Positions 1-5,471 of a stretch of DNA of 5,473 bases are shown here, one piece after another. Source of the stretch: Candidatus Bathyarchaeota archaeon (lineage in GTDB: Archaea; Thermoproteota; Bathyarchaeia; RBG-16-48-13; JAGMEO01); the NCBI GenBank assembly GCA_030602965.1, contig JAUVYS010000090.1:1-5473 (forward strand). The letters run 5' to 3'. The position numbers and the translations under genes are program-made. Every line of letters begins with the position of its first letter. Positions within the stretch are counted from its first letter, which is position 1. The notes beneath the pieces were generated by a model, which made no database searches, was not told the origin of the DNA, and was given only the letters and a program-made list of their open reading frames with translations.

Positions 1-1
1 G

Positions 2-1294
2 AAATATAAGGGATTACTATGTACTAAGAAAACTTCCCTGTTGAATGTCACCTCTTTTAATAAATCTATCGTATACCAAAAGATAAAAGAAGATATTTGG
101 GATGCATGTGATAATTGGATACGACATGTGTGCGATGACAACAGCCATATTATCGTTGGATTTCATGTTATAAGCATTTTGGGAAGATTATGGAGTTTGC
201 TGTTGTGCCACAAAATAAAGATATACCGTCCAGATGTTCTTACAATTTTAGGTGGACCTAATCTCTGTGATTATCAAAGAATACTCACTCAGTTCTCAGA
301 AGTTGATGCAATTGTACTTGGTGAAGGGGAGCTTACAATTAAGCAGATCAGTAATAGATATCGGGGAAGCAAAGTATCTCTTCAAGGAATACCAGGCATT
401 GCAACCTATCTTCCTGAACATTCCAAAGTGATAGTAAAAGGGTCTCAAGTACTTATTCCTAACCTTGATCAGCTGCCCTTTCCAGATTATTCCTCTATTC
501 CTATAGAAGAGTATCCACAACAACGGTTCAATCAATCACTCATGCCTATGGTCGCCTCAAGGGGTTGTGTTTCTAAATGTGTGTTCTGTAGTGAATGGAC
601 AAGTTGGAGAGGGGTGTATCGTTCACGTAGTTGTTGTAATATAATAAGAGAAATTTGCCATTTGAAGAATCAATACCATGTGAAATATTTGCGATTTAAT
701 GACAGTCTTATTAATGCAGACATAAGGTCTTTGAATAACTTTTGCGAGCAATTAATTGATAAAGGAGTTCGAATAAGATGGTTAGCTAACGCTCGCATCA
801 GACCTGAAATGACACCAGAACTACTTCGAAAGATGAAAAAAGCAGGATGTTCAGAACTATGGTATGGTGTTGAATCTGGCTCCCCAAGGATTGTCGAAAA
901 AATGAACAAAAAGATTGATCTCAGTGTAGCCAATAAAGTTATCCGAGATACTTTCAACAGCGGGATTAGAGTACTGGTTTTTTTGATAGTCGGTTTCCCA
1001 AGTGAGAGTCAGGAGGATTTCAAATTGACAATGAATTGGGTCTCACAGAATGCCGCAATGATTGATTGCTTACATATATCTCAGTTTGAATTATCAACTG
1101 TATCACCAATTTTTCTGAATCCAGATATTTATGGTATATCAGTAACCAAACACGATCTTGATGTTGTTGATTACTATGATTACCAACCGAACACAACTGG
1201 AGAAAAAGATAAAATACTGATGAGTATCTGGAAAAACCAACGAGCATTTCATCCACGCTTGCCTACTATTCCATTAATAATTCCGTTTGTGTAA
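2..1294 (+). CDS. Cobalamin-binding radical SAM protein, 5'-partial
   Basis: The frame is open from the window edge to a TAA stop, so the true start lies upstream. A TTG at 41 is the first usable start inside the window but has no convincing ribosome-binding site. Numbering from that TTG, residues 1-130 resemble the end of a B12-binding Rossmann domain: a V-G-F strand, a G-G-P turn at 71-73, and the G-E-G-E motif at 94-97 that is typical of this family. A L-x-x-L-P-F-P-D-Y linker leads into the radical SAM core. That core has the 4Fe-4S motif C176-x3-C180-x2-C183, then a Y-G-V-E-S-G-S-P strand and an F-L-I-V-G-F-P strand. Members of this class methylate or rearrange unreactive carbons in natural-product and cofactor pathways. 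The substrate cannot be read here. Its position upstream of the peptide gene suggests, but does not prove, a tailoring role. The DxHxxG cobalamin ligand motif is not in the visible part. The C-terminus after the core is short, ending P-L-I-I-P-F-V. Confidence 0.88.
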   Translation, partial: KYKGLLCTKKTSLLNVTSFNKSIVYQKIKEDIWDACDNWIRHVCDDNSHIIVGFHVISILGRLWSLLLCHKIKIYRPDVLTILGGPNLCDYQRILTQFSEVDAIVLGEGELTIKQISNRYRGSKVSLQGIPGIATYLPEHSKVIVKGSQVLIPNLDQLPFPDYSSIPIEEYPQQRFNQSLMPMVASRGCVSKCVFCSEWTSWRGVYRSRSCCNIIREICHLKNQYHVKYLRFNDSLINADIRSLNNFCEQLIDKGVRIRWLANARIRPEMTPELLRKMKKAGCSELWYGVESGSPRIVEKMNKKIDLSVANKVIRDTFNSGIRVLVFLIVGFPSESQEDFKLTMNWVSQNAAMIDCLHISQFELSTVSPIFLNPDIYGISVTKHDLDVVDYYDYQPNTTGEKDKILMSIWKNQRAFHPRLPTIPLIIPFV

Positions 1295-1339
1295 AGTAAA
1301 ATGTAATAGATAAGACTATTCCTTGTTCAAAAAAAGATA

Positions 1340-1382
1340 CACTATAACGTTTTCACTTGAATGATGAACCGTTGTTATAGTG
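1340..1382. repeat. Perfect 9-bp inverted repeat
   Basis: CACTATAAC at 1340-1348 is mirrored exactly by GTTATAGTG at 1374-1382, with 25 bases between the arms. The inner flanks (CGTTTTCA and TGATGAACCG) are partly complementary, which would extend the stem with bulges. No run of T follows the right arm, so it is not a standard intrinsic terminator. It could be an RNA stem, a regulator site or a remnant of a small mobile element. The sequence does not decide between these. Confidence 0.45.
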
Positions 1383-1582
1383 GGTATGTATGAGAAGGTG
1401 ATAAATTTTTCGGTTATTTTTGTAACTATAGTATTAACAAAGGTTATATTTTCTCATCAACGACAAGTTTTTTGTCTTGAAACGGCTTGTCTGCTGTTAT
1501 AACATCTTATAAATAAATGGATTATATAAAATCCGGCCAACTTGAGTAACTTATTTAAGGAAGAAATCAATGAATAAAACAC

Positions 1583-1612
1583 TTGACATTCGTTGTTTGT
1601 AGATACTATATT
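1583..1612 (+). promoter_or_regulatory. Sigma70-type promoter of the peptide operon
   Basis: A perfect -35 hexamer TTGACA (1583-1588) is followed after 18 bases by TATATT (1607-1612), one mismatch from the consensus -10. Transcription would begin near 1619, giving a leader of about 50 bases before the peptide start codon. This is the best promoter-like sequence I could find in the window. It implies that the peptide gene, and probably the maturases after it, can be transcribed independently of the B12-rSAM gene. No operator is evident. Confidence 0.6.
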
Positions 1613-1654
1613 TGTCAGGCCTCGTTAATATATGGATTATTTGATTATTTCTTA

Positions 1655-1665
1655 AAAGGGAGAAG
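1655..1665 (+). promoter_or_regulatory. Ribosome-binding site of the peptide gene
   Basis: The purine run AAAGGGAGAAG contains AGGGAG at 1657-1662, six bases before the ATG at 1669. This strong, well-spaced site is the main support for the chosen start of the short peptide gene. Confidence 0.75.
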
Positions 1666-1668
1666 CTA

Positions 1669-1842
1669 ATGACTGCTGAGGAACAATTTGTAATCGTCAC
1701 TCAAGAAGACAAGAAAGTTCTTTTGGGAAACATAAGTGATTATGTTTCAATGAGTCCTGATTGTGCTGCCTTTTGTTCTTGCGCTTGTTCTTGTGGTTTC
1801 TGTATAGGCTCCAGCGACATTGAAGGCCTCGACACAGACTGA
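1669..1842 (+). CDS. Cys-rich RiPP precursor peptide (57 aa)
   Basis: This is a short gene with its own promoter and ribosome-binding site, ending in TGA. Residues 1-31 look like a leader: charged and hydrophobic, free of cysteine, with an F-V-I-V strand at 7-10, E-D-K-K at 13-16 and a V-L-L-G stretch at 17-20. This is the sort of segment bound by recognition domains of radical SAM maturases. Residues 32-45 form the cysteine core CAAFCSCACSCGFC, with Cys at 32, 36, 38, 40, 42 and 45. A tail IGSSDIEGLDTD follows, with four acidic residues in its last eight. The gene lies 89 bases before a radical SAM/SPASM maturase, the standard arrangement for sactipeptides and ranthipeptides. I infer that it is the substrate, with Cys sulfurs joined to carbon positions of other residues. 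The cleavage site is unclear, but S29-P30-D31 just before the first Cys is a candidate zone. A small metal-binding protein is the main alternative, since CxCxC is also metallothionein-like. I do not recognise a named precursor family. Confidence 0.82.
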   Translation: MTAEEQFVIVTQEDKKVLLGNISDYVSMSPDCAAFCSCACSCGFCIGSSDIEGLDTD

Positions 1843-1870
1843 AATAAAGCTTTGTGTATTGTTGAAGTGA

Positions 1871-1919
1871 AGTTAGCTACGCAAAAAGAGGGGGAAGGGG
1901 ATTATGTTTGTAGCTAATT
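1871..1919 (+). promoter_or_regulatory. Stem-loop between peptide gene and maturase gene
   Basis: TTAGCTAC (1873-1880) pairs perfectly with GTAGCTAA (1910-1917). A G-T wobble and an A-T pair extend the stem to ten. The 29-base loop is a purine-rich run of A and G containing two G tracts. There is no T tract after the stem, so a full terminator is unlikely. In RiPP operons a stem here often lets the precursor be made in excess over the enzyme, by partial termination or by protecting the 3' end of the upstream message. That role is inferred for this one. Confidence 0.5.
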
Positions 1920-1926
1920 GAGGGAG
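1920..1926 (+). promoter_or_regulatory. Ribosome-binding site of the first maturase
   Basis: GAGGGAG ends five bases before the ATG at 1932 and fixes that start. It lies immediately after the right arm of the 1871-1919 stem, so folding could affect its access. A six-codon reading frame (ATG at 1904, TGA at 1919-1921, encoding MFVAN), itself preceded by a G-rich purine run, stops exactly on this site. This raises the possibility of translational coupling. Confidence 0.65.
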
Positions 1927-1931
1927 TTGTT

Positions 1932-3338
1932 ATGCAAAGACATAGGTTGTCTAAATTTGTTTTTACACACACTTGGGATAATGTAGTTGCTTTGTACCAT
2001 TCCTTGACGACCAAAGTTGTCTACTTGAAAAAAGGACCACAAAATCTGATTCAATTCTTCTCTAAGCCAAATTCTATAGAAAAATTTCTTCGACAGAATA
2101 TTCATTGCTATAATATTGATAAGCAAATACATGAATTAGTAAGCAAAAAAATACTCATTCCCGAAGACTTCGATGAATTGTCCATCTACAAAAAATTTCT
2201 GCAAAGTAGATCGGTAGTCGATATATGGTTGATGTATTTGATCTTGACGGATCAATGTAATTTAATGTGTGGATATTGTTTTATTGAAAACTCAGCTAAT
2301 CTGAAGTGTGACTCTCATAAAATGAGTTACAAGACGATTAATAAAGCAGTTGATCTGTTCTATTCGCTCAATGGCTTTGCTCCATCAAGCAAAGTCATCT
2401 TTTATGGGGGTGAGCCAATGATAAATTCAGAAAAGTTGCTATACGCATTTGATTACATCCGAAAGAAAGATAAAAAAAGAAATGTGAATATCCAACTTAT
2501 AACCAATGCTACTCTTGTAAGTGATAAGATAGCTAGCGGTATTGTAAAGTCAGACGTCAATGTTTCTGTGTCAATCGACGGTTCTCCAGATATACATAAT
2601 CAAGCTCGAGTATTTACTGCAAATCGTTCACCTTCATTTGGCAAGGTATTAGATGGATGCCTGACCCTTAAAAAAGCTGGTTTGAATAAGATTACATTAT
2701 CCATAACTATAGGAAAACATAATGTTGATAGACTATGTAAAGAGGTAGATTGGCTAATTAACAATATTGGATTGAAAGTGGAAGCGGTTGGTTTCAACAT
2801 TCTAATTGATCTGCCTGATAAATGTAATCCTTTTGCAGTAGATATTAGGTATGCAACAGAAAAAATAATAGAAGCATTTGACTTGTTGAGGTCGCGAGGC
2901 ATCTACGAAGACAGGATGATGCGAAAATTACGACCATTTGTTGAGGGTAAATTCCATTCAAAGGATTGTGGGGCAGTAGGTAATCAGATTGTGGTTGCTC
3001 CTGATGGTAGAGTAGGGCCGTGCCAAGGTTTTTTGGCTCTGGGTGAATATTTTCCGTGCACAGTTAATACCTCGGTCGAACAAATAAAGAACAATCCAGT
3101 ATTTCGAGAATGGGCTAATAGAATGCCAGTAAATATATCAACATGCCTTGAGTGTCCCGCAATTGCTATTTGTGGAGGTGGTTGCCCTTACCACGCTTAT
3201 CTAACCAAGGGATCGATATGGGAAATGGATGAACGAATGTGTGAACATAATAAGTTATTTGTAGATTGGGCTATTCGTGACTTATATAAAGGCATGTCCG
3301 CTGCGTCTTCTGAAAGTCCTCAATCATGCTTTCGCTAG
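1932..3338 (+). CDS. Radical SAM/SPASM peptide maturase (468 aa)
   Basis: The likely modifying enzyme for the upstream Cys-rich peptide, acting in the cytoplasm. Residues 1-90 lack cysteine motifs and read like the N-terminal winged-helix-type peptide-recognition region of such maturases (L-Y-H-S-L-T-T-K-V then short helices). This assignment is by resemblance only. The radical SAM core starts with the 4Fe-4S motif C109-N-L-M-C113-G-Y-C116, followed by F-Y-G-G-E-P at 157-162 and an S-I-D-G-S strand. The C-terminal SPASM domain has the full set of auxiliary-cluster cysteines: C346, then G359-x4-C364, C405-x2-C408-x5-C414-x3-C418 and a final C437, with an extra C376. Such enzymes use two auxiliary 4Fe-4S clusters and typically form Cys-to-carbon thioethers or C-C crosslinks in peptides. 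Anaerobic sulfatase maturases share the architecture, but no sulfatase is present and the neighbouring peptide favours RiPP maturation. The start is set by the strong site at 1920-1926. The last 13 bases overlap the next gene, indicating co-translation. Confidence 0.92.
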   Translation: MQRHRLSKFVFTHTWDNVVALYHSLTTKVVYLKKGPQNLIQFFSKPNSIEKFLRQNIHCYNIDKQIHELVSKKILIPEDFDELSIYKKFLQSRSVVDIWLMYLILTDQCNLMCGYCFIENSANLKCDSHKMSYKTINKAVDLFYSLNGFAPSSKVIFYGGEPMINSEKLLYAFDYIRKKDKKRNVNIQLITNATLVSDKIASGIVKSDVNVSVSIDGSPDIHNQARVFTANRSPSFGKVLDGCLTLKKAGLNKITLSITIGKHNVDRLCKEVDWLINNIGLKVEAVGFNILIDLPDKCNPFAVDIRYATEKIIEAFDLLRSRGIYEDRMMRKLRPFVEGKFHSKDCGAVGNQIVVAPDGRVGPCQGFLALGEYFPCTVNTSVEQIKNNPVFREWANRMPVNISTCLECPAIAICGGGCPYHAYLTKGSIWEMDERMCEHNKLFVDWAIRDLYKGMSAASSESPQSCFR

Positions 3339-4060
3339 TTCGTACAAAGGCATTTAAAAGTAATAATTGGCCTCATTCTGAGGGGCCTATATTTTTAGAA
3401 CTACACCCAACTAACAAGTGTAACTCAAATTGCCTGTTTTGCAACCAGACCATACATCAACGAAAAGGAGAACTAATCGAATTCAACCAGTTGTTAGAGT
3501 TCCTTAAAGAACTAGTTGCGAAAGGTCTTAAGGTTGTTCGTATTTCAGGCGGTGGAGAGCCAACTACTTATCCACACCTATTTGAATTGCTAGAATTCCT
3601 GAGAGTTAACAACATAGTGGTCAGTGTTTTTTCTACAAATGGAATTCTATTTAAAGAAGGATTGACACAAAAGCTTAGAGATGTATCTATTCAAATTATT
3701 CATTTTTCCCTGCAAGCTCCAACCCCTGCGAGTTGGAGCAAAATAACAGGATTGCCTTCTAGATTGTTTAAAAACATCCTTGCTCAAATAAAATCAATCA
3801 GGGGGTTGACCAGTATTCCTATAGTAATCAGCTTCGTTGTACACGAATTGACCTACAATGAAATAAAAAAAGCTGTCCTTCTGTGCCAAAATCTTTCGGT
3901 CTGGTGCAGCATCCATGATTTGAACAACTACTCATACACGCCCTCTTTTTTAGATAAAATTGGTAAAACAAGGGAAATGCTAAAAGGACTAAGGATAAAA
4001 TATGATAAAGTTTCATATGGCTTCTACAACATAGAATCTTTAAAGATGCTTTCTGTTTGA
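3326..4060 (+). CDS. Second radical SAM enzyme, core domain, ended by an early UGA
   Basis: A 244-residue product begins inside the end of the preceding gene (13-base overlap) with only a weak ribosome-binding site, so it is probably translated by coupling. The radical SAM core is well kept: C32-N-S-N-C36-L-F-C39 for the 4Fe-4S cluster, S-G-G-G-E-P at 74-79 for SAM binding, an F-S-T-N-G strand and an F-S-L-Q-A strand. It lacks the N-terminal recognition region of its neighbour, so it may depend on that protein to find the peptide. The stop TGA at 4058-4060 falls at codon 245, between the core and a SPASM/twitch-like domain that continues in the same frame to 4429. Family members normally have both parts in one chain of roughly this combined length (366 residues plus the UGA codon). 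The truncated product would lack the auxiliary-cluster region and may be inactive. Alternatives are UGA read-through or a sequencing error. Confidence 0.8.
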   Translation: MLSLVRTKAFKSNNWPHSEGPIFLELHPTNKCNSNCLFCNQTIHQRKGELIEFNQLLEFLKELVAKGLKVVRISGGGEPTTYPHLFELLEFLRVNNIVVSVFSTNGILFKEGLTQKLRDVSIQIIHFSLQAPTPASWSKITGLPSRLFKNILAQIKSIRGLTSIPIVISFVVHELTYNEIKKAVLLCQNLSVWCSIHDLNNYSYTPSFLDKIGKTREMLKGLRIKYDKVSYGFYNIESLKMLSV

Positions 4061-4429
4061 AGTAAGAAATGGCTTCTAAGAGCTAAGACAAAGGTAATTC
4101 CTGATAGAGAGATTTGTCTTGCCCCGTGGTACTCAGCCCTCATTAGGACTAACGGGGATCTGTATGTGTGTTGCGCTTTAGATAATGATGAGCATTGTCT
4201 GGGTAATATCTTTAAAACAAGTTTTTTTAATATCTGGAATGGACCCAAAGCAAGGGAAATGAGGGAAAATGCAGCAGAGCTTTTCTTGAGTGATAATAAA
4301 CCTAGATTTAGGGGCAAATATAAATATTTCTCGAAGCAATGTCTTAGTTATTGTCCGCTACAAGGTAAACTGTTCTCCAATCCTGGCATAGGTTCCGAAA
4401 TAAGAAAAAAGCACAAAAAACTGATATGA
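4061..4429 (+). pseudogene. In-frame SPASM/twitch C-terminal domain downstream of the UGA
   Basis: This stretch continues the frame of the preceding gene without any shift. Counting the UGA as codon 245, it carries C264-L-A-P-W, a T-N-G-D-L-Y-V strand, C282-C283, C291, an L-G-N-I segment followed by F-F-N-I-W-N-G and R-E-M-R, then C339-L-S-Y-C343. The G-x4-C step, the 'L-G-N-I ... I-W-N-G ... M-R' segment and the final paired cysteines are typical of the SPASM/twitch domain that holds an auxiliary Fe-S cluster. No ATG lies in frame. The first conventional start codon is GTG at 4166, already inside the domain, so independent translation of a useful protein is doubtful. The codons remain free of other stops or frameshifts, so the interruption is either recent, recoded or an artefact. 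It ends at a TGA (4427-4429). Confidence 0.72.
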
Positions 4430-4445
4430 GAAGCATAAGTTTTTT
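4415..4445 (+). terminator. Weak hairpin with A and T tracts at the operon end
   Basis: AAAAAACT (4415-4422) pairs exactly with AGTTTTTT (4438-4445). Inside it TATG (4425-4428) pairs with CATA (4434-4437) around a five-base loop, leaving a two-base bulge. The T tract and the mirrored A tract would allow action on both strands, which suits the converging minus-strand gene. The stem is poor in G and C, so termination may be inefficient. It overlaps the last codons of the SPASM fragment. Confidence 0.4.
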
Positions 4446-4612
4446 AACTATATCTGGAGTAAAATAAATGACTTATCTTTCCCAAACAGTTGACAGACCT
4501 TGGAAATACAGAAGACTCTTGTTATCTTAACAATAATCCAGGGAACCTATATAATCATTCGTAGTTATCTATAAGAGATGAGTTGCATCGTTATCTTTGT
4601 AAAAGCATAGTA

Positions 4613-5308
4613 TCATGGAATAATGTCCTTAGTTTTTTCTGCCAGATTAATTGCTTTTTTTAGAAAATCGGCAAAATTCCTTCTGTAAATCCATAATTTT
4701 TCCATCTGACTCATAAATTTGGGATTCCTCTTAATAAAGCCAATGTCTTCATATCTAAGAGAGGTATTAAGCAAATTGTAAATCGGTGATTTGAAAATTA
4801 TTAAATGGTCAATCCCTTCCATTAAAGGAAATGCCATACCTTTAGGGTTATTTAATATAGGATCATTTGAATTAGCGAGAATATCCCGATATAATAAATG
4901 AGTAATTTCATGGGGTATTACATAATTTAAATGATCTTGAGAAAGAGTTGGGCTAACAAAAACTCTTTTGCCAGAACTAACATCTGCAAAACCTAAAATA
5001 GTTGGAGAGAAATAACAATCTTTATTTAAAGAAGGTTTATAGCCTGTTAAATTTTGAAATAATCTAGAATATTCTTTTTCAATTTTACTCCATTCTATCT
5101 CAGTGTCACATCGTTTTTTATTCATTTCTCTCTTCTGCTCTTTATGTATTAATGTTATCTCCTTTGCTAAAACCCTTCCAGATATGCTTCTAATTCTTTT
5201 TCTATAAGATTCAGCAATAATCCTCTCTCCAAGCAATTGAACAACTCTTGGAATGATCTTTGCTTCTTCAAGGGGGCTTGTTTTAAAATTAACTTTTGTT
5301 TTTGTCAT
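4613..5308 (-). CDS. HExxH zinc metallopeptidase-like protein (231 aa)
   Basis: This is a soluble protein with no signal peptide or membrane segment. Residues 1-85 are rich in charged residues and probably helical. The zinc motif H133-E134-I-T-H137 sits in the typical hydrophobic helix context (Y-V-I-P before, L-L-Y after). A downstream M-E164-G-I-D-H segment, 26 residues after the second His, resembles the E-G segment that gives the third zinc ligand in gluzincin peptidases. The length is short for the large gluzincin families, and I do not recognise a specific one. ATG at 5308 is the first start in the frame but has only a weak ribosome-binding site. The gene converges on the radical SAM operon and appears more AT-rich than it, so a link is uncertain. 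It could be a leader peptidase for the Cys-rich peptide or an unrelated accessory gene. Confidence 0.72.
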   Translation of the reverse strand: MTKTKVNFKTSPLEEAKIIPRVVQLLGERIIAESYRKRIRSISGRVLAKEITLIHKEQKREMNKKRCDTEIEWSKIEKEYSRLFQNLTGYKPSLNKDCYFSPTILGFADVSSGKRVFVSPTLSQDHLNYVIPHEITHLLYRDILANSNDPILNNPKGMAFPLMEGIDHLIIFKSPIYNLLNTSLRYEDIGFIKRNPKFMSQMEKLWIYRRNFADFLKKAINLAEKTKDIIP

Positions 5309-5359
5309 TTAATTCTGAATTAGAAAACCTTACTTAAATAATTATCGGTGTATTGGACT

Positions 5360-5373
5360 CATGACGGTTCATG
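5360..5373. repeat. Short inverted repeat upstream of the metallopeptidase gene
   Basis: CATGA and TCATG flank a four-base loop, extendable by two pairs including a wobble. On the minus strand it lies just upstream of GATAAT (5346-5341), a possible -10 element about 33 bases before the start codon, so it sits where a -35 or operator would be. No good -35 hexamer is present, and the role is a guess. Confidence 0.25.
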
Positions 5374-5429
5374 GGAGACATACGGAAAGCTTGGATACTT
5401 AAGATTGAGGAATATTAAACAATACCTTC

Positions 5430-5471
5430 TCATTTTTCTTTTATTTGAAGGGTAGGTTTTCGATATTTTTC
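5430..5471 (-). CDS. Possible 3' end of an upstream minus-strand gene
   Basis: One minus-strand frame is open from the window edge for 13 codons before a TGA and encodes EKYRKPTLQIKEK. The charged composition would suit a protein C-terminus, and the position about 120 bases upstream of the metallopeptidase would suit an operon partner. The evidence is thin, because 13 open codons occur easily by chance. Confidence 0.15.
   Translation of the reverse strand, partial: EKYRKPTLQIKEK

Larger units (their letters stand above)
1295..1668. other. 374-base non-coding stretch upstream of the peptide gene
   Basis: No substantial gene is visible on either strand. The stretch holds the following: a perfect 9-bp inverted repeat (1340-1348 with 1374-1382); an unconvincing 38-codon ORF (1386-1502) with one hydrophobic segment; an 8-bp palindrome ACTATAGT at 1425-1432 inside an imperfect TTTGT/ACAAA repeat; two mutually exclusive small hairpins built on GACAA(G) at 1462-1491; and a good promoter at 1583-1612. 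There is no obvious T-tailed terminator after the B12-rSAM gene, so read-through from that gene is possible. Confidence 0.6.

Noticed and set aside
1462..1491. GACAA/TTGTC hairpin and alternative GACAAG/CTTGTC pairing, considered as an attenuator
   Set aside because: The two pairings are mutually exclusive as in an attenuator, but both stems are only 5-6 bp and the T run lies in the loop rather than after a stem. No leader peptide or terminator accompanies them.
1570..1602. Ten-codon ORF (MNKTLDIRCL) after a good AAGGAAG site
   Set aside because: It covers the -35 element of the peptide promoter and ends before the transcription start, so it would not be on that message. It is too short to judge and has no attenuator-like structure after it.
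4058..4100. Selenocysteine insertion at the in-frame UGA
   Set aside because: Only a weak four-pair hairpin (GCTT with GAGC) lies just downstream, unlike a bacterial SECIS element. No partner Cys or U-x-x-C-type redox motif surrounds the codon, and no selenocysteine machinery is in view. It is not excluded, but it is less likely than mutation or read-through.
296..4317. Reverse-frame ORFs of 62-100 codons inside the plus-strand genes (for example 2600-2902 and 4024-4317 on the minus strand)
   Set aside because: They lie opposite well-supported radical SAM genes, show no recognisable motif, and have no ribosome-binding sites worth noting.
4468..4530. Twenty-codon ORF with GGAG eight bases upstream
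   Set aside because: It is short, has no recognisable pattern, and lies after the likely terminator in the convergent spacer. A chance frame is the simplest reading.
4521..4596. Three copies of GTTATCT within 80 bases, considered as a direct-repeat regulator site
   Set aside because: Spacing is irregular (43 and 26 bases), flanks do not match, and the heptamer is common in AT-rich DNA.
1390..5433. Decamer ATGAGAAGGT at 1390-1399 and its complement at 5424-5433, considered as ends of a mobile unit
   Set aside because: Matches of ten bases are expected by chance in a window of this size. No transposase, integrase or target duplication accompanies them.
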